Part shown: in pieces, positions 47,261 to 56,950 of the stretch
Layout: every line of letters starts with the position of its first letter
Numbering within the stretch: the stretch's first letter is position 1
Assembly (NCBI RefSeq): GCF_001854125.1
Contig: NZ_CP017715.1
Span: forward strand, 682,001-746,000
Length of the DNA stretch: 64,000 nucleotides
DNA from: Marinobacter salinus
Lineage (GTDB): Bacteria; Pseudomonadota; Gammaproteobacteria; Pseudomonadales; Oleiphilaceae
Direction of reading: 5' to 3'
Translations under genes and position numbers: made by a program
Notes under the pieces: generated by a model
Databases searched by the model: none
Told to the model about the DNA's origin: nothing
Seen by the model: only the letters and a program-made list of their open reading frames with translations

Positions 47261-47289
47261 AAAGGCTCCCTTCGGGGAGCCTTTTTTTT
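47261..47289 (+). terminator. Intrinsic terminator after putP
   Basis: AAGGCTCCC-TTCG-GGGAGCCTT with a 9-bp stem, a stable TTCG tetraloop and a run of T residues. Confidence 0.95.
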
Positions 47290-47408
47290 GCACATCCGCC
47301 CGATTGGTGCGGCGTGGGCATTAACCGGATGAGTAGTAAACCAGAGACTCGAGAGACCATGGTGATCAGAATGAGCAGAGAGTACTCCATTGCTAGGGAG
47401 CAGGTTGA

Positions 47409-48155
47409 ATGACAGTTCCCGAGGTCCTGGCACTGTTGTCGATTGGCGGTATCGCCGGATTTATCAACGTCCTTTCCGCCGGCGGCTCCATGCTCACGCT
47501 GCCCTTACTGATGTTCCTCGGCCTGCCGCCGCAAGTAGCCAATGGCACAAACCGGGTTGCTATCACACTGCAGAGCGTGACGGCGGTCAGCAGCTTCCAT
47601 CGTATGGGCCATGGTAATCTTATGGTCAGCCTGCATCTCGCGATCCCGGCGGTTTTTGGTTCCCTGCTGGGGGCATGGGTAGCAACCCAGGTGCCGGATG
47701 CGGTGTTCCGGTTTGTGCTCGTGGCAGCCATGATCGGCGCCTCCGTATTTATGCTGTTGCCCCAGCCGAGGCTGGATACCAGGCCATTAACGACGGATCG
47801 TCTCGGGCCCGCCATCTATGTGGCGATGTTCATCATTGGCGTGTATGGCGGTTTCATTCAGGTGGGCGTGGGCGTGCTCTTCATTGTGGTTCTGTACCAC
47901 ATGCTGAAAATCGATTTACGCCAGGTGAACGTCCTCAAGGTTTCCATTGTCCTGCTATTCACCTTTGCTGCGCTTCTCGTTTTTGCGTTCAGCGGCCATG
48001 TACGCTGGGGCGTAGGGTTGACCCTGGCAGCCGGGAACATCACCGGAGCCTTTATTGCGGCGCGGGTGAACATGAGCGCACAGGGTGCTCAATGGGTGAA
48101 GTGGATTACGCTGGTGATGGTAGCTGCAATTCTGATAAGGCTTGTGCTCTATTAG
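47409..48155 (+). CDS. TSUP (TauE/SafE, DUF81) family membrane transporter
   Basis: A 248-residue protein with about eight transmembrane helices. The first half has GGIAGFINVLSAGGSMLTLP and NGTNRVAITLQ, the second repeats it with GVYGGFIQVGVGVLF and LRQVNVLKVSIVLL; this internal duplication with GG...AGG motifs defines the TSUP family. Members export sulphite, sulphoacetate or related sulphur anions; the substrate here is unknown. ATG 47409 follows GGAGCAGGTTGA. It converges on acnB. Confidence 0.88.
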   Translation: MTVPEVLALLSIGGIAGFINVLSAGGSMLTLPLLMFLGLPPQVANGTNRVAITLQSVTAVSSFHRMGHGNLMVSLHLAIPAVFGSLLGAWVATQVPDAVFRFVLVAAMIGASVFMLLPQPRLDTRPLTTDRLGPAIYVAMFIIGVYGGFIQVGVGVLFIVVLYHMLKIDLRQVNVLKVSIVLLFTFAALLVFAFSGHVRWGVGLTLAAGNITGAFIAARVNMSAQGAQWVKWITLVMVAAILIRLVLY

Positions 48156-48166
48156 CAAAAAATAGC

Positions 48167-48194
48167 AAAAAAAAAGCCAGCCCGGAGGGCTGGC
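48167..48194 (-). terminator. Intrinsic terminator of acnB
   Basis: GCCAGCCC-GGA-GGGCTGGC (48176-48194) is flanked on the plus strand by nine A residues, so the minus-strand transcript from acnB ends with a hairpin and a U-tract. It may also stop the TSUP transcript weakly. Confidence 0.9.
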
Positions 48195-48229
48195 GTTTCT
48201 GATGAAGCTATACCAGAAAGGTTTGAAGT

Positions 48230-50824
48230 TTACGCAACGTTCGCTTCAGAGGCCTTCTTGGTGTAGTTCTCCATCTGGTCGAAGTTGAGATACTTGTAGA
48301 TCTCTTTCGACATGCTGTTCAGGTCCTTGGCGTACTCCATGTATTCCTCGGCGGAGGGGAGTTTGCCAAGCACCGCACCAACCGCCGCCAGTTCCGCGGA
48401 GGTCAGGTACACGTTGGCACCGTCACCCAGGCGGTTGGGGAAGTTACGGGTGGAGGTGGACAGCACGGTGCTCTTGGCGGCCACCCGCGCCTGGTTGCCC
48501 ATGCACAGGGAGCAGCCTGGCATTTCGGTGCGGACACCAGCCGTGCCGTAGATGTTGAAGTAGCCCTCTTCCATCAGCTGGGCCTGGTCCATCTTGGTGG
48601 GCGGAGACATCCACAGGCGGGTTTTCAGGGGCTCTTTGTTCTGCGCCAGCAGCTTGCCAGCAGCTCGGAAGTGACCAATGTTGGTCATGCAAGAGCCGAT
48701 GAAGACTTCGTCCACCTTGTCGCCGGCCACTTCTGACAGTGTACGGGCATCATCCGGGTCGTTCGGGCAGCACACGATCGGCTCCTTGATTTCGGCCAGG
48801 TCGATTTCCACCACGTGGGCGTACTCGGCATCCTTGTCGGCACGCATCAGCTTCGGATCAGCAATCCACTCTTCCATCTGCTTGGCGCGACGCTCGAGGG
48901 TACGCGGATCGCCGTAACCTTCGGCAATCATCCAGCGCAGCATGGTGATGTTGGAGCGCAGGTACTCGGCAACGGACTCTTCTGACAGGTTGATGGTACA
49001 ACCGGCAGCGGAACGCTCAGCGGAAGCGTCGGACAGCTCGAACGCCTGCTCAACGGTCAGGTGCTCAAGGCCTTCGATTTCCAGGATGCGGCCAGAGAAT
49101 TCGTTGATCTTGCCTTTCTTCTCAACGGTTAGCAGGCCCTGCTTGATGCCGTAAAGGGGGATGGCATGGACCAAGTCACGCAGGGTGATACCGGGCTGCA
49201 TTTCGCCCTTGAAACGCACCAGGACGGATTCAGGCATGTCCAGCGGCATAACGCCAGTGGCTGCGGCAAAGGCAACCAGGCCAGAACCGGCCGGGAAGGA
49301 GATGCCCATCGGGAAACGGGTGTGAGAATCGCCACCAGTACCGACCGTGTCCGGCAGCAGCATGCGGTTCAGCCAGGAGTGGATGATGCCGTCACCCGGA
49401 CGCAGGGCGACACCGCCACGGGTCTGGATGAAGTCTGGCATGGTGTGCTGCATTTCCACGTCGACCGGTTTCGGGTAGGCCGCGGTGTGGCAGAACGACT
49501 GCATGACCAAGTCTGCCTGGAAGCCCAGACATGCCAGGTCTTTCAGCTCGTCACGGGTCATCGGGCCGGTTGTGTCCTGGGAACCCACGGTGGTCATGTG
49601 CGGCTCGCAGTAGGTGCCAGGGCGAACGCCTTGGCCTTCTTCCAGGCCACAAGCCTTGCCGACCATCTTCTGGCCCAGGGTGAAGCCCTTGGTTCCGGCT
49701 TCCGGGTCTTTCGGCAGACGGAAGATGTCGGTGGCGCCGAGGCCCAGTGCGGCACGGGCTTTGGCGGTCAGACCACGGCCGATGATCAGCGGGATTCGGC
49801 CGCCGGCCTGAACTTCGTCCAGAATCACGTCGGACTTGAAGCCGAACTCGGAGATGGTTTCACCAGCTTCGTTCAGGATCTTGCCTTCGTACGGGCGGAT
49901 GTCGATCACGTCGCCCATGTTCAGATCGTCAACCGGTGCTTCGAATACCAGGGCGCCAGCGTCTTCCATGGTGTTGAAGAAGATCGGAGCAACCTTGTTA
50001 CCGATGCACACGCCGCCGGCACGCTTGTTCGGTACGCCCGGAACGTCGTCACCGAAGAACCACAGTACGGAGTTGGTGGCCGACTTACGTGAGGAGCCGG
50101 TACCGACCACGTCACCAACGAAGGCAACGGGCAGGCCCTTGGATTTGATTTCGTCGATCTGGCTCATCGGGCCAGTGACACCGGGCTCTTCCGGCTTCAG
50201 GCCGTCGCGTTCCATTTTATAGGCAGCGCGGGCGTGCAGCGGGATGTCCGGACGGGACCAGGCATCGGGAGCGGGAGACAGGTCGTCAGTGTTGGTTTCG
50301 CCAGTAACCTTGAACACCACCATTTTGGTGCTTTCCGGAACTTTTTTCTTGTTGGTGAACCATTCTGCGTTGGCCCAGGACTCAACAACGGCCTTGGCAA
50401 CGGCGTTGCCAGCGTCCATCTTTTCCTTCACGTCGTTGAAGGCATCGAACATCAGCAGAGTACGCTTGAGCTTTTCACCGGCCAGTTCTGCCAGCTCAGC
50501 ATCGTCCAGGAGGTCTACCAGGGTGGCGATGTTGTAACCGCCCTGCATCATGCCCAGCAACTCAACCGCTTTCTGCTTGGTCAGCAGGGGAGAACTGGCT
50601 TCACCCTTTACGATCGCAGTCAGGAAAGCGGCCTTGACGTAGGCGGCTTCGTCCACACCCGGCGGAATACGGTTTTCCAGAAGATAAACGAGAGTTTCTT
50701 CTTCGCCAGCAGGCGGGTTCTTGAGCAGCTCAACCAGAGCCGCAGTCTGCTCGGCGTTCAGAGGCTTGGGAGGAATACCCAGAGCTTCACGTTCGGCTAC
50801 GTGTTCACGATAGGCTTCTAACAC
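48230..50824 (-). CDS. acnB: Bifunctional aconitate hydratase 2 / 2-methylisocitrate dehydratase
   Basis: An 864-residue AcnB, the main TCA-cycle aconitase with a [4Fe-4S] cluster. It has the AcnB-specific order: an N-terminal HEAT-like domain ([23 protein letters not shown]), the swivel domain next (about 160-380; [18 protein letters not shown]), then the catalytic domains. Cluster Cys ligands lie in [12 protein letters not shown] and [10 protein letters not shown] take GTG 50824, which matches the conserved N-terminus ([12 protein letters not shown]) and has AGGG upstream; an ATG at 50839 is possible. It is divergent from miaE with about 200 bp between. Confidence 0.96.
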   Translation of the reverse strand: MLEAYREHVAEREALGIPPKPLNAEQTAALVELLKNPPAGEEETLVYLLENRIPPGVDEAAYVKAAFLTAIVKGEASSPLLTKQKAVELLGMMQGGYNIATLVDLLDDAELAELAGEKLKRTLLMFDAFNDVKEKMDAGNAVAKAVVESWANAEWFTNKKKVPESTKMVVFKVTGETNTDDLSPAPDAWSRPDIPLHARAAYKMERDGLKPEEPGVTGPMSQIDEIKSKGLPVAFVGDVVGTGSSRKSATNSVLWFFGDDVPGVPNKRAGGVCIGNKVAPIFFNTMEDAGALVFEAPVDDLNMGDVIDIRPYEGKILNEAGETISEFGFKSDVILDEVQAGGRIPLIIGRGLTAKARAALGLGATDIFRLPKDPEAGTKGFTLGQKMVGKACGLEEGQGVRPGTYCEPHMTTVGSQDTTGPMTRDELKDLACLGFQADLVMQSFCHTAAYPKPVDVEMQHTMPDFIQTRGGVALRPGDGIIHSWLNRMLLPDTVGTGGDSHTRFPMGISFPAGSGLVAFAAATGVMPLDMPESVLVRFKGEMQPGITLRDLVHAIPLYGIKQGLLTVEKKGKINEFSGRILEIEGLEHLTVEQAFELSDASAERSAAGCTINLSEESVAEYLRSNITMLRWMIAEGYGDPRTLERRAKQMEEWIADPKLMRADKDAEYAHVVEIDLAEIKEPIVCCPNDPDDARTLSEVAGDKVDEVFIGSCMTNIGHFRAAGKLLAQNKEPLKTRLWMSPPTKMDQAQLMEEGYFNIYGTAGVRTEMPGCSLCMGNQARVAAKSTVLSTSTRNFPNRLGDGANVYLTSAELAAVGAVLGKLPSAEEYMEYAKDLNSMSKEIYKYLNFDQMENYTKKASEANVA

Positions 50825-50985
50825 GATATGGACCCTCATCTTCAGTTGGAATGTCCCGCGTTTTAAGGGCTCCAATGCCCAGCGGGAGTTTTACGGCGGA
50901 AAGGCCTTAAACTGGCGCTGCATTCTATAGGAAACCCCTTACAAAGTTAAGTTGGACAGAGGTCGGAGAGATCTGTTAAGTGCGA

Positions 50986-50991
50986 TATAAT
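50986..50991 (+). promoter_or_regulatory. Candidate -10 element for miaE
   Basis: Consensus TATAAT 33 bp upstream of the chosen miaE ATG. The -35 is poor. Its place argues against an upstream GTG at 50980 as the start. Confidence 0.4.
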
Positions 50992-51024
50992 CGCGTCTCA
51001 CTTTTGAACGACCCAGATGCCAAC

Positions 51025-51630
51025 ATGATCGAAGCCCTCCAAGAGATTCACGACTTCCTGCCTTGTCGTACCCCACAGCAATGGATTGACAACGCCCTGG
51101 CCAATCAGGACCTGATGCTTATCGACCATGCCCATTGCGAGAAAAAGGCGGCGTCAACGGCACTGAGTCTGATGTACCGCTATGTGGACAACAACAACCT
51201 GCTGAACAAAATGTCCCGTCTGGCTCGTGAAGAGTTGCGCCATTTCGAGCAGGTTCTGGCGATCATGAACCAGCGCGGCGTGGAATATGGCCACCTGACG
51301 CCCGCGCGTTATGCCGCAGGTTTGAGGCGGGAAGTGCGTCTTGAGGATCCGGGTCGTTTGATTGATGTGCTCATTGTCGGAGCTATTATCGAGGCCCGTT
51401 CCTGCGAACGGTTTGCGGCTCTGGCTCCGTTCCTGGATGACAAGCTGGCAGACTTCTACAGCAGCCTGCTGAAATCCGAGGCCCGCCATTATCAGGATTA
51501 CCTGAAACTGGCCGAGCAGGCGAATGGAGGCTCCGTCGACGAACGGGTTCAGCAGTTCCTCGACATTGAGCAGTGTTTGATTCTGGAACCCGATACTGAA
51601 TTCCGCTTTCACAGCGGCCCCGTCCAATAA
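51025..51630 (+). CDS. miaE: tRNA-(ms2io6A)-hydroxylase MiaE
   Basis: A 201-residue di-iron monooxygenase that hydroxylates the isopentenyl group of ms2i6A37 in tRNA. The ferritin-like helical bundle carries the iron ligands in IDHAHCEKKAAS (Glu/His), REELRHFEQV, AIIEARSCERF and KSEARHYQDYL. Length matches the Pseudomonas and Salmonella enzymes; E. coli lacks it. Its stop is one base from the stop of the convergent finR gene. Confidence 0.93.
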   Translation: MIEALQEIHDFLPCRTPQQWIDNALANQDLMLIDHAHCEKKAASTALSLMYRYVDNNNLLNKMSRLAREELRHFEQVLAIMNQRGVEYGHLTPARYAAGLRREVRLEDPGRLIDVLIVGAIIEARSCERFAALAPFLDDKLADFYSSLLKSEARHYQDYLKLAEQANGGSVDERVQQFLDIEQCLILEPDTEFRFHSGPVQ

Positions 51631-51631
51631 T

Positions 51632-52513
51632 CTATAGCTGCCGGCAAAGCTGCATCCAGGCATCAATGCCCGCGCTGCGATATTTCTGCTTGTGCAGGAT
51701 AAAATAGAACTGCCGGTCGAAATGCCGGTATTCCGGGACAGACAGAGGGACAAGGCTTCCTCGTTTGAACGCATCGGCCAGTACCACTTCAGACAGGCAG
51801 CCGATGCCGAGGTCGGCTTCCACTGCCCGTTTGATCGCTTCGGTATGTTCAAGCTCAAGCAGTACATTGAGATCCGGCAGCAGCCCGTGCATACCTCGCT
51901 CAAAGCTTTGCCGGGTGCCGGAGCCCTGCTCCCGCATGACCCAGGTTGCTGCGCGCAGGTCCTCATCGGTCAATGACTTTTTCCGGGCCAGTGGATGGGT
52001 AGGGGAGCAGAAGACAACCAGTTCATCGCCTCTCCATGGCAGTACCTCCAGTTCGGAGGACTGCAGTTCGCCCTCAATCAGTCCGATGTCGAGTTCGAAA
52101 TCTTTGACCCGGCGCGCAATCGTGCTCGTATTGGCAACTTCAAGAGATACTCGCGGATGAGTAGGGGTATTCATGTATTGGGCCATAACGCCCACAGCCA
52201 AATAGTTCCCAATGGTGAGCGTGGCTCCGACCTTTAACGCACCAACTTCTGTGTGTTCGCTCAGCGCCTGTTCCAGTTCGTTGGCTTGAGCCAGAACGGC
52301 CTCGACCTTCGGCCGGTAAAGCCTGCCGAGCTCGTTAAGCTGAAGGCGCTTGCCCACGCGGTCGAACAGTTGGATATCAAACTGGTTTTCCAGCTCTTTC
52401 AGGGCGCTGCTGGCAGCCGACTGGGACATCGCAAGTGAATCTGCCGCGCGAGTAATGTTCTGGAAATGTGCTGCGGCGAGAAAAACTTCAAGCTGGCGAA
52501 AACTGTATTTCAT
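51632..52513 (-). CDS. finR: LysR-type regulator, FinR-like
   Basis: A 293-residue LysR regulator with an N-terminal winged helix (FRQLEVFLAAAHFQNITRAADSL, SQSAASSALKELE) and a two-lobed sensor domain from about residue 90. It is divergent from the ferredoxin-NADP+ reductase gene. In Pseudomonas putida, FinR is divergent from fprA and activates it under superoxide stress and iron limitation. The symbol rests on this arrangement. The shared intergenic region contains a 12-bp palindrome near the finR start. Confidence 0.83.
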   Translation of the reverse strand: MKYSFRQLEVFLAAAHFQNITRAADSLAMSQSAASSALKELENQFDIQLFDRVGKRLQLNELGRLYRPKVEAVLAQANELEQALSEHTEVGALKVGATLTIGNYLAVGVMAQYMNTPTHPRVSLEVANTSTIARRVKDFELDIGLIEGELQSSELEVLPWRGDELVVFCSPTHPLARKKSLTDEDLRAATWVMREQGSGTRQSFERGMHGLLPDLNVLLELEHTEAIKRAVEADLGIGCLSEVVLADAFKRGSLVPLSVPEYRHFDRQFYFILHKQKYRSAGIDAWMQLCRQL

Positions 52514-52525
52514 CTGAAAATGCTC

Positions 52526-52537
52526 TTAATCGATTAA
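52526..52537. promoter_or_regulatory. Palindrome in finR-fpr intergenic region
   Basis: TTAATCGATTAA is a perfect 12-bp palindrome 13 bp upstream of the finR start, in the place of an autoregulatory LysR site. The motif has ATTA ends but not a clear T-N11-A spacing by itself. Confidence 0.4.
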
Positions 52538-52656
52538 TCCGAATAAGGTTATGAGAATATCCCATTTTCCCGATAGATTAGTCCTGGGTTAGACTTAACG
52601 CAATCCAAATCGAAACAGTCGCAGTAAAAAGCGATTTGAACGGGCACGAGGTTTAC

Positions 52657-53427
52657 ATGAGCAACCTGATTAAAGAAACGGTCACCAGCGTCCATCACTG
52701 GAACGATACCCTGTTCAGCTTCAAGACAAGTCGGGATCCGGGATTCCGTTTTAAAAACGGTCATTTTGTGATGATTGGTCTCGAGACCGAGGGTAAGCCC
52801 CTGATGCGCGCCTATAGCATCGCCAGCGCCAACTACGAAGAAGAGCTTGAGTTCTTCTCTATCAAGGTTCAGGACGGGCCTCTGACTTCACGGCTTCAGA
52901 GAATCCAGGTTGGCGACGAAATACTTGTCAGCCGAAAGCCGACGGGAACGCTTATTCTTGATAACCTGCTGCCCGGCAAGAACCTTTGGCTGATTAGCAC
53001 CGGTACTGGCCTGGCGCCGTTTATGAGTATCATCAAGGATCCGGAAGTATACGAGGCCTTTGATAGAGTCATCCTGACTCATGGCGTGCGATATGTGTCT
53101 GAACTTGCGTACCAGCAGGAAATTGAAGACCTGCCAGAGAATGAGTTCTTCGGTGAGATGGTTAAAGGCAAGCTGGAATACTATCCGACGGTGACCCGCG
53201 AAGAATTTCGTAATCAGGGCCGCCTGACGGATGCGATGGAAAGTGGCAAGATCACCAAAGATCTCGGCTTGCCGGATTTCGATCTCGAAAATGACCGTTT
53301 CATGATTTGCGGCAGCCCGAGCATGCTCAAGGATACCTGCGCTATTCTCAATAACATGGGTTTCAAAGAAGCCCGGGGTGGCGACATGGGTCACTTTGTC
53401 ATTGAGCGAGCTTTTGTCGAGCAGTGA
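52657..53427 (+). CDS. fpr: Ferredoxin--NADP+ reductase
   Basis: A 256-residue FAD enzyme of the bacterial FNR class. The FAD-binding RAYSIASANYEE (RxYS motif, near residue 50) is followed by IKVQDGPLTSRLQ and the NADP-binding ISTGTGLAPFMS. The C-terminal FVIERAFVEQ, with an aromatic residue near the flavin, is typical of the bacterial FPR subclass. It passes electrons between NADPH and ferredoxin or flavodoxin, for example in Fe-S cluster repair. ATG 52657 has GAGG upstream; an in-frame TTG 21 bp earlier is less likely. The sugar dehydrogenase starts 2 bp downstream. Confidence 0.94.
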   Translation: MSNLIKETVTSVHHWNDTLFSFKTSRDPGFRFKNGHFVMIGLETEGKPLMRAYSIASANYEEELEFFSIKVQDGPLTSRLQRIQVGDEILVSRKPTGTLILDNLLPGKNLWLISTGTGLAPFMSIIKDPEVYEAFDRVILTHGVRYVSELAYQQEIEDLPENEFFGEMVKGKLEYYPTVTREEFRNQGRLTDAMESGKITKDLGLPDFDLENDRFMICGSPSMLKDTCAILNNMGFKEARGGDMGHFVIERAFVEQ

Positions 53428-53429
53428 TT

Positions 53430-55016
53430 ATGACCGACGGGCGCCGAAGGAAACGCATAGCCGCAGGCTTTGTTGTGGCCGTTATAACAGGTGTGATTCT
53501 GGGCAGCGTGGTGCAGACCCAGTTTAACCTGCTTGCGTTGCAAGAGCTTGGTGTGAGTATCGGCATTGGCGTCCGGTTGTCTGCGACATTTCAGGACCTG
53601 CTTCATTTTGCGCCACTTTATGCGGTGATGTTTGGCGTCAGTTTCCTTTTTTCCGTGTTGGTCGCGGCGGCGCTGCTCCGATTGCTGAGGCTGGGGGTGA
53701 GGGCACCTTTCTATGCGCTCGCAGCAGCGGTGGGTTTGTGGGTGACATTCACGTCCGTTAATGCGTTGGCGCCCATGCCTACACTGATTGCCGCAACTCG
53801 CACCCCGGATGGATTGATCGCCATGTTGTTTACCGCAGCACTTTCAGGCTGGCTGTTTGCCTGGCTGACCGCGAGCAACAGGCGTTCAGTGGGAGGCTAT
53901 GCCATGGGTCCGGCGCTTGTTCTCCTTTTGAGCGCCGGGGTGATCTGGCCCGTTGCTCAAGCCCGGGCTGAGTCGCCGGGGAGCTATCAGGTAAAGGTGC
54001 TTGCCGAGGGACTTGAGCACCCCTGGTCCCTGGCCTTTCTGCCTGATGGTGGCGCTCTGGTTACCGAGCGCTCCGGGCGTTTACGCCTCATGTCGCCGGA
54101 AGGTCGCCTTGAACCTCAGGCTATACAGGGGGTGCCGACGGTTTTCAGTTCGGGGCAGGCAGGTTTATTTGACGTAATGCTTTCCCCGCAGTTTGCCGCT
54201 GATTCCCTGGTCTTTCTTTCCTATGCTTGCGGATCGGCTACAGCCAATCATCTGTGCGTGGCGCGTGGCAAATTGAATGAACGGGAACTCGTTGGTGTGA
54301 CCGAGATTTTCAGGGCCCAACCTGCCAAGCGGGGCAATGCACACTATGGTGGGCGAATGGCATTTCTTCCGGATGGGTCACTGGTGATCACTCTGGGGGA
54401 CGGTTTTGATTACCGGGAACAGGCTCAGGTCCTTTCCAATCATCTCGGCAGCATTGTGCGTCTCCGGCCTGATGGTTCGGTGCCACAAACCAACCCATTC
54501 CTTGATCGGGAGGAAGCCCGCCCGGAAATCTTCAGTTATGGGCATCGTAATGTGCAAGGCCTGATATACGATCCTGTCGAGGATCTGCTGATTGCCCATG
54601 AGCATGGTCCCCGGGGAGGTGATGAGATCAATATTATTGAGCCGGGTAAAAACTACGGGTGGCCGGTTATTACCTTCGGGCGGGATTACACTGGCGCCTT
54701 GGTATCGCCATTTACTGAGAGCGAGGGGATGGAACAACCTGTATTGCAATGGACACCGTCCATTGCACCTTCCGGAATGACCCGTTACCGGGGCAATCTG
54801 TTTCCCGAGTGGCAGGGAAACCTGCTGGTGGGGGCGCTGGCGGATCGAAGTGTGCACCGAATTGAACTTGATGGCGGGCAGGCCCGAGACATCGAAACCC
54901 TGTTTGCTGACCTGGATGAGCGGATCCGGGATGTGGTTACAGGCCCGGATGGTGCTCTCTATCTGTTGACGGATAATCTGGCTGGGCGAATTCTGAGAGT
55001 GTCGCCCAAGCCCTGA
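53430..55016 (+). CDS. PQQ-dependent sugar dehydrogenase with N-terminal membrane domain
   Basis: A 528-residue fusion. The first 175 or so residues hold about five hydrophobic helices (for example AAGFVVAVITGVILGSVV, APLYAVMFGVSFLFSVLVAAAL, LIAMLFTAALSGWLFAW). From about 180 on there is a soluble aldose dehydrogenase (YliI/Asd) beta-propeller: GLEHPWSLAFLPDGGALVTERSGRL, AHYGGRMAFLPDGSLVITLGDG, YGHRNVQGL, HEHGPRGGDEIN and GKNYGWPVIT, listed as patterns. The His in NAHYGG and the Arg and Lys residues there correspond to the PQQ site. The propeller should face the periplasm. Most homologues have only a signal peptide, so the membrane domain is unusual. It is close behind fpr, likely co-transcribed. 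Confidence 0.88.
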   Translation: MTDGRRRKRIAAGFVVAVITGVILGSVVQTQFNLLALQELGVSIGIGVRLSATFQDLLHFAPLYAVMFGVSFLFSVLVAAALLRLLRLGVRAPFYALAAAVGLWVTFTSVNALAPMPTLIAATRTPDGLIAMLFTAALSGWLFAWLTASNRRSVGGYAMGPALVLLLSAGVIWPVAQARAESPGSYQVKVLAEGLEHPWSLAFLPDGGALVTERSGRLRLMSPEGRLEPQAIQGVPTVFSSGQAGLFDVMLSPQFAADSLVFLSYACGSATANHLCVARGKLNERELVGVTEIFRAQPAKRGNAHYGGRMAFLPDGSLVITLGDGFDYREQAQVLSNHLGSIVRLRPDGSVPQTNPFLDREEARPEIFSYGHRNVQGLIYDPVEDLLIAHEHGPRGGDEINIIEPGKNYGWPVITFGRDYTGALVSPFTESEGMEQPVLQWTPSIAPSGMTRYRGNLFPEWQGNLLVGALADRSVHRIELDGGQARDIETLFADLDERIRDVVTGPDGALYLLTDNLAGRILRVSPKP

Positions 55017-55111
55017 GAGCTACTTTAGCAAGTCTGGCACGCCGGTTTCTCAGTGGGTGCGGCGCGTGGGAGGGTGTATAGTATCGCGCTTTCGAAAACA
55101 GGAGAGTCGCG

Positions 55112-55504
55112 ATGTTTGAGCTTGAAATTGAACCCCGCTTCAGTGATACCGATGCACTCGGTCACATCAGCAACACTACACTGCCCGTATGGTTTGAACA
55201 GGGGCGCACACCCATTTTCCAGATTTTCCACCCTAGTCTTGATGTGAACACCTGGCCACTGATCATTGCCCGGCTGGAGATTGATCTCATGGCCCAGAGT
55301 TACTGGCAGATGCCGGTTACCGTTCGGACCGGTGTCGGTAAGATTGGGAATTCGTCATTTCACGTTATTCAGGAAGCCTGGCAAAACGGAAAACAGATTG
55401 CCCGTGGTGTTGCTGTATTGATTCATTTCGATTATGACACTGAGAAGGCTTTGCCCATTCCGGATGACATTCGGGCCAAGCTCACTGAACACCTGGTTTC
55501 GTGA
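55112..55504 (+). CDS. Acyl-CoA thioesterase, 4-hydroxybenzoyl-CoA thioesterase-like (hotdog fold)
   Basis: A 130-residue single hotdog domain. The N-terminal PRFSDTDALGHISNTTLPVWFEQGR carries the DTDxxGHxxN active-site signature (Asp at residue 13), shown here in fragments: PRFSDTDALGH and NTTLPVW. RLEIDLMAQSYW and ARGVAVLIHFD are also typical. It probably hydrolyses acyl-CoA esters, substrate unknown. ATG 55112 follows AGGAGAGTCGCG. Confidence 0.9.
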   Translation: MFELEIEPRFSDTDALGHISNTTLPVWFEQGRTPIFQIFHPSLDVNTWPLIIARLEIDLMAQSYWQMPVTVRTGVGKIGNSSFHVIQEAWQNGKQIARGVAVLIHFDYDTEKALPIPDDIRAKLTEHLVS

Positions 55505-55611
55505 TGTATTCTGCAGATTGAGCTACCTGCGCTTTGCGGTCTGAAGCTCTGCCAACCGCCCGAAGAACGCTAAATTGGTTTTGGGTTTACCGGTTTTGAG
55601 GAATCGGATTA

Positions 55612-56853
55612 ATGGAAGATGAAAACGATCCTGCTCTGCAGAAAATGGCAGAAGAGGTGAACGCCGTGATTCGTTCCGAACGCACCCGTGGCCGGCTAAG
55701 CCGGGGGGTATGGGTTGCTGTTGGCCTGACCCTGTTAGGGGCGCTGGTGTGGTGGCTATGGCCTTCGGAGGCCGAGGTCCGATGGCAGACACAGGCCTTG
55801 GACCGCGCGGATATGGTGCTTACGGCCACAGCGACGGGCAACCTCCAGCCCAAAAGTGAAGTCTCAGTCGGTGCCGAAATTTCCGGGCTTATTGCAGATG
55901 TCCTGGTTGAAGAGAACGACGAAGTCCTGAAGGGGCAGGTTCTTGCATTGTTTGACACTGAGGAGCTTGAGGTTGGCCTGCAACAGGCGGAAGCCGGGTT
56001 GGCGCTGGCCAGGGCATCCCTGGCGGAAGCCGAAGCAACGTTGGACGAAGCCCGGACAGATGAGCTTCGGACTCAGTCGCTGGTTGTCAGGGGGACTGCG
56101 CCTCAGGCTGATCTTGACAAGGCGGAGGCCACCCGGAAGCGCGCCGAAGCGCGGATCGCCTATTCCCGGGCAACGGTGGACCAGGCAGAGGCGGCAGTGT
56201 CCCAGGCTCGCACACGCCTTGAAAAGGCGGTAATCACGTCGCCGATTGATGGTGTGGTTCTTCAGCGCAGTGTCGAACCGGGCAACACGGTAGCCGCAAA
56301 CTTCCAGACCCCCGTGCTTTTTTTGCTGGCTGAAGACCTCGGGCAAATGGAATTGCATGTTTCCATGGATGAGGCCGACGTGGGTTTGGTCAAGGCAGGA
56401 CAGCCGGCTACCTTTACCGTGGATGCTTGGCCAGGAAGAGAGTTTGAGGCTGCGGTGACCAAAGTGCACCTCTACGCGACTGTTGAGAACAACGTGGTTA
56501 CCTATACCACTGAGTTGGCGGTCGATAACCGGGATCATCTCCTGCAGCCTGGCATGACAGCAACGGCTACAATTACCACTGGTGTGCGGCAACAGGCGTT
56601 ACGGGTACCCAATATTGCCTTTCGTTATACGCCTCCTTCTGCGAGAGAGGAGGGGGGCGGGTTGTTCAGTCGTCCTCGCGGCGGCAGTAACGGGAGTGCT
56701 TCGGGCTCGTCCAACACAGTGTGGGTACTGAATGAGGGCGAGCCCCAAAGAGTGTTGTTGCGCACGGGATACACCGATGGTCGCTACACAGAAGTGTTGA
56801 GTGATGAACTCAAGCAGGGTCAGGAAGTGGTGACCGGAAGGATCGAGGATTGA
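55612..56853 (+). CDS. Periplasmic adaptor (membrane fusion) protein, MacA/HlyD-like
   Basis: A 413-residue adaptor. The N-terminal 32 residues are cytosolic, a single helix (about 33-50, GVWVAVGLTLLGALVWWLW) anchors it, and the rest is periplasmic. A lipoyl half-motif (GLIADVLVEENDEVLKGQVLALFD) leads to a long coiled-coil hairpin (about 125-205) and the second lipoyl half (ITSPIDGVVLQRSVEPGNTV). Beta-barrel and membrane-proximal domains follow, with a Gly/Ser-rich insert near 355-370. Such proteins couple an inner-membrane transporter to an outer-membrane exit duct. The partner is probably the MacB-type ATPase and permease at 60.9-62.9 kb. ATG 55612 follows TTAATGGAAG. Confidence 0.9.
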   Translation: MEDENDPALQKMAEEVNAVIRSERTRGRLSRGVWVAVGLTLLGALVWWLWPSEAEVRWQTQALDRADMVLTATATGNLQPKSEVSVGAEISGLIADVLVEENDEVLKGQVLALFDTEELEVGLQQAEAGLALARASLAEAEATLDEARTDELRTQSLVVRGTAPQADLDKAEATRKRAEARIAYSRATVDQAEAAVSQARTRLEKAVITSPIDGVVLQRSVEPGNTVAANFQTPVLFLLAEDLGQMELHVSMDEADVGLVKAGQPATFTVDAWPGREFEAAVTKVHLYATVENNVVTYTTELAVDNRDHLLQPGMTATATITTGVRQQALRVPNIAFRYTPPSAREEGGGLFSRPRGGSNGSASGSSNTVWVLNEGEPQRVLLRTGYTDGRYTEVLSDELKQGQEVVTGRIED

Positions 56854-56950
56854 TCAGTTTGTTTGATGCTCGTCAAAGGATGCTGTTCGTGAATACTTAC
56901 ACTGGAGGAGGTGTTTTTTCGGATTCAGGAAGCTCCATAGGAGAGGAACC

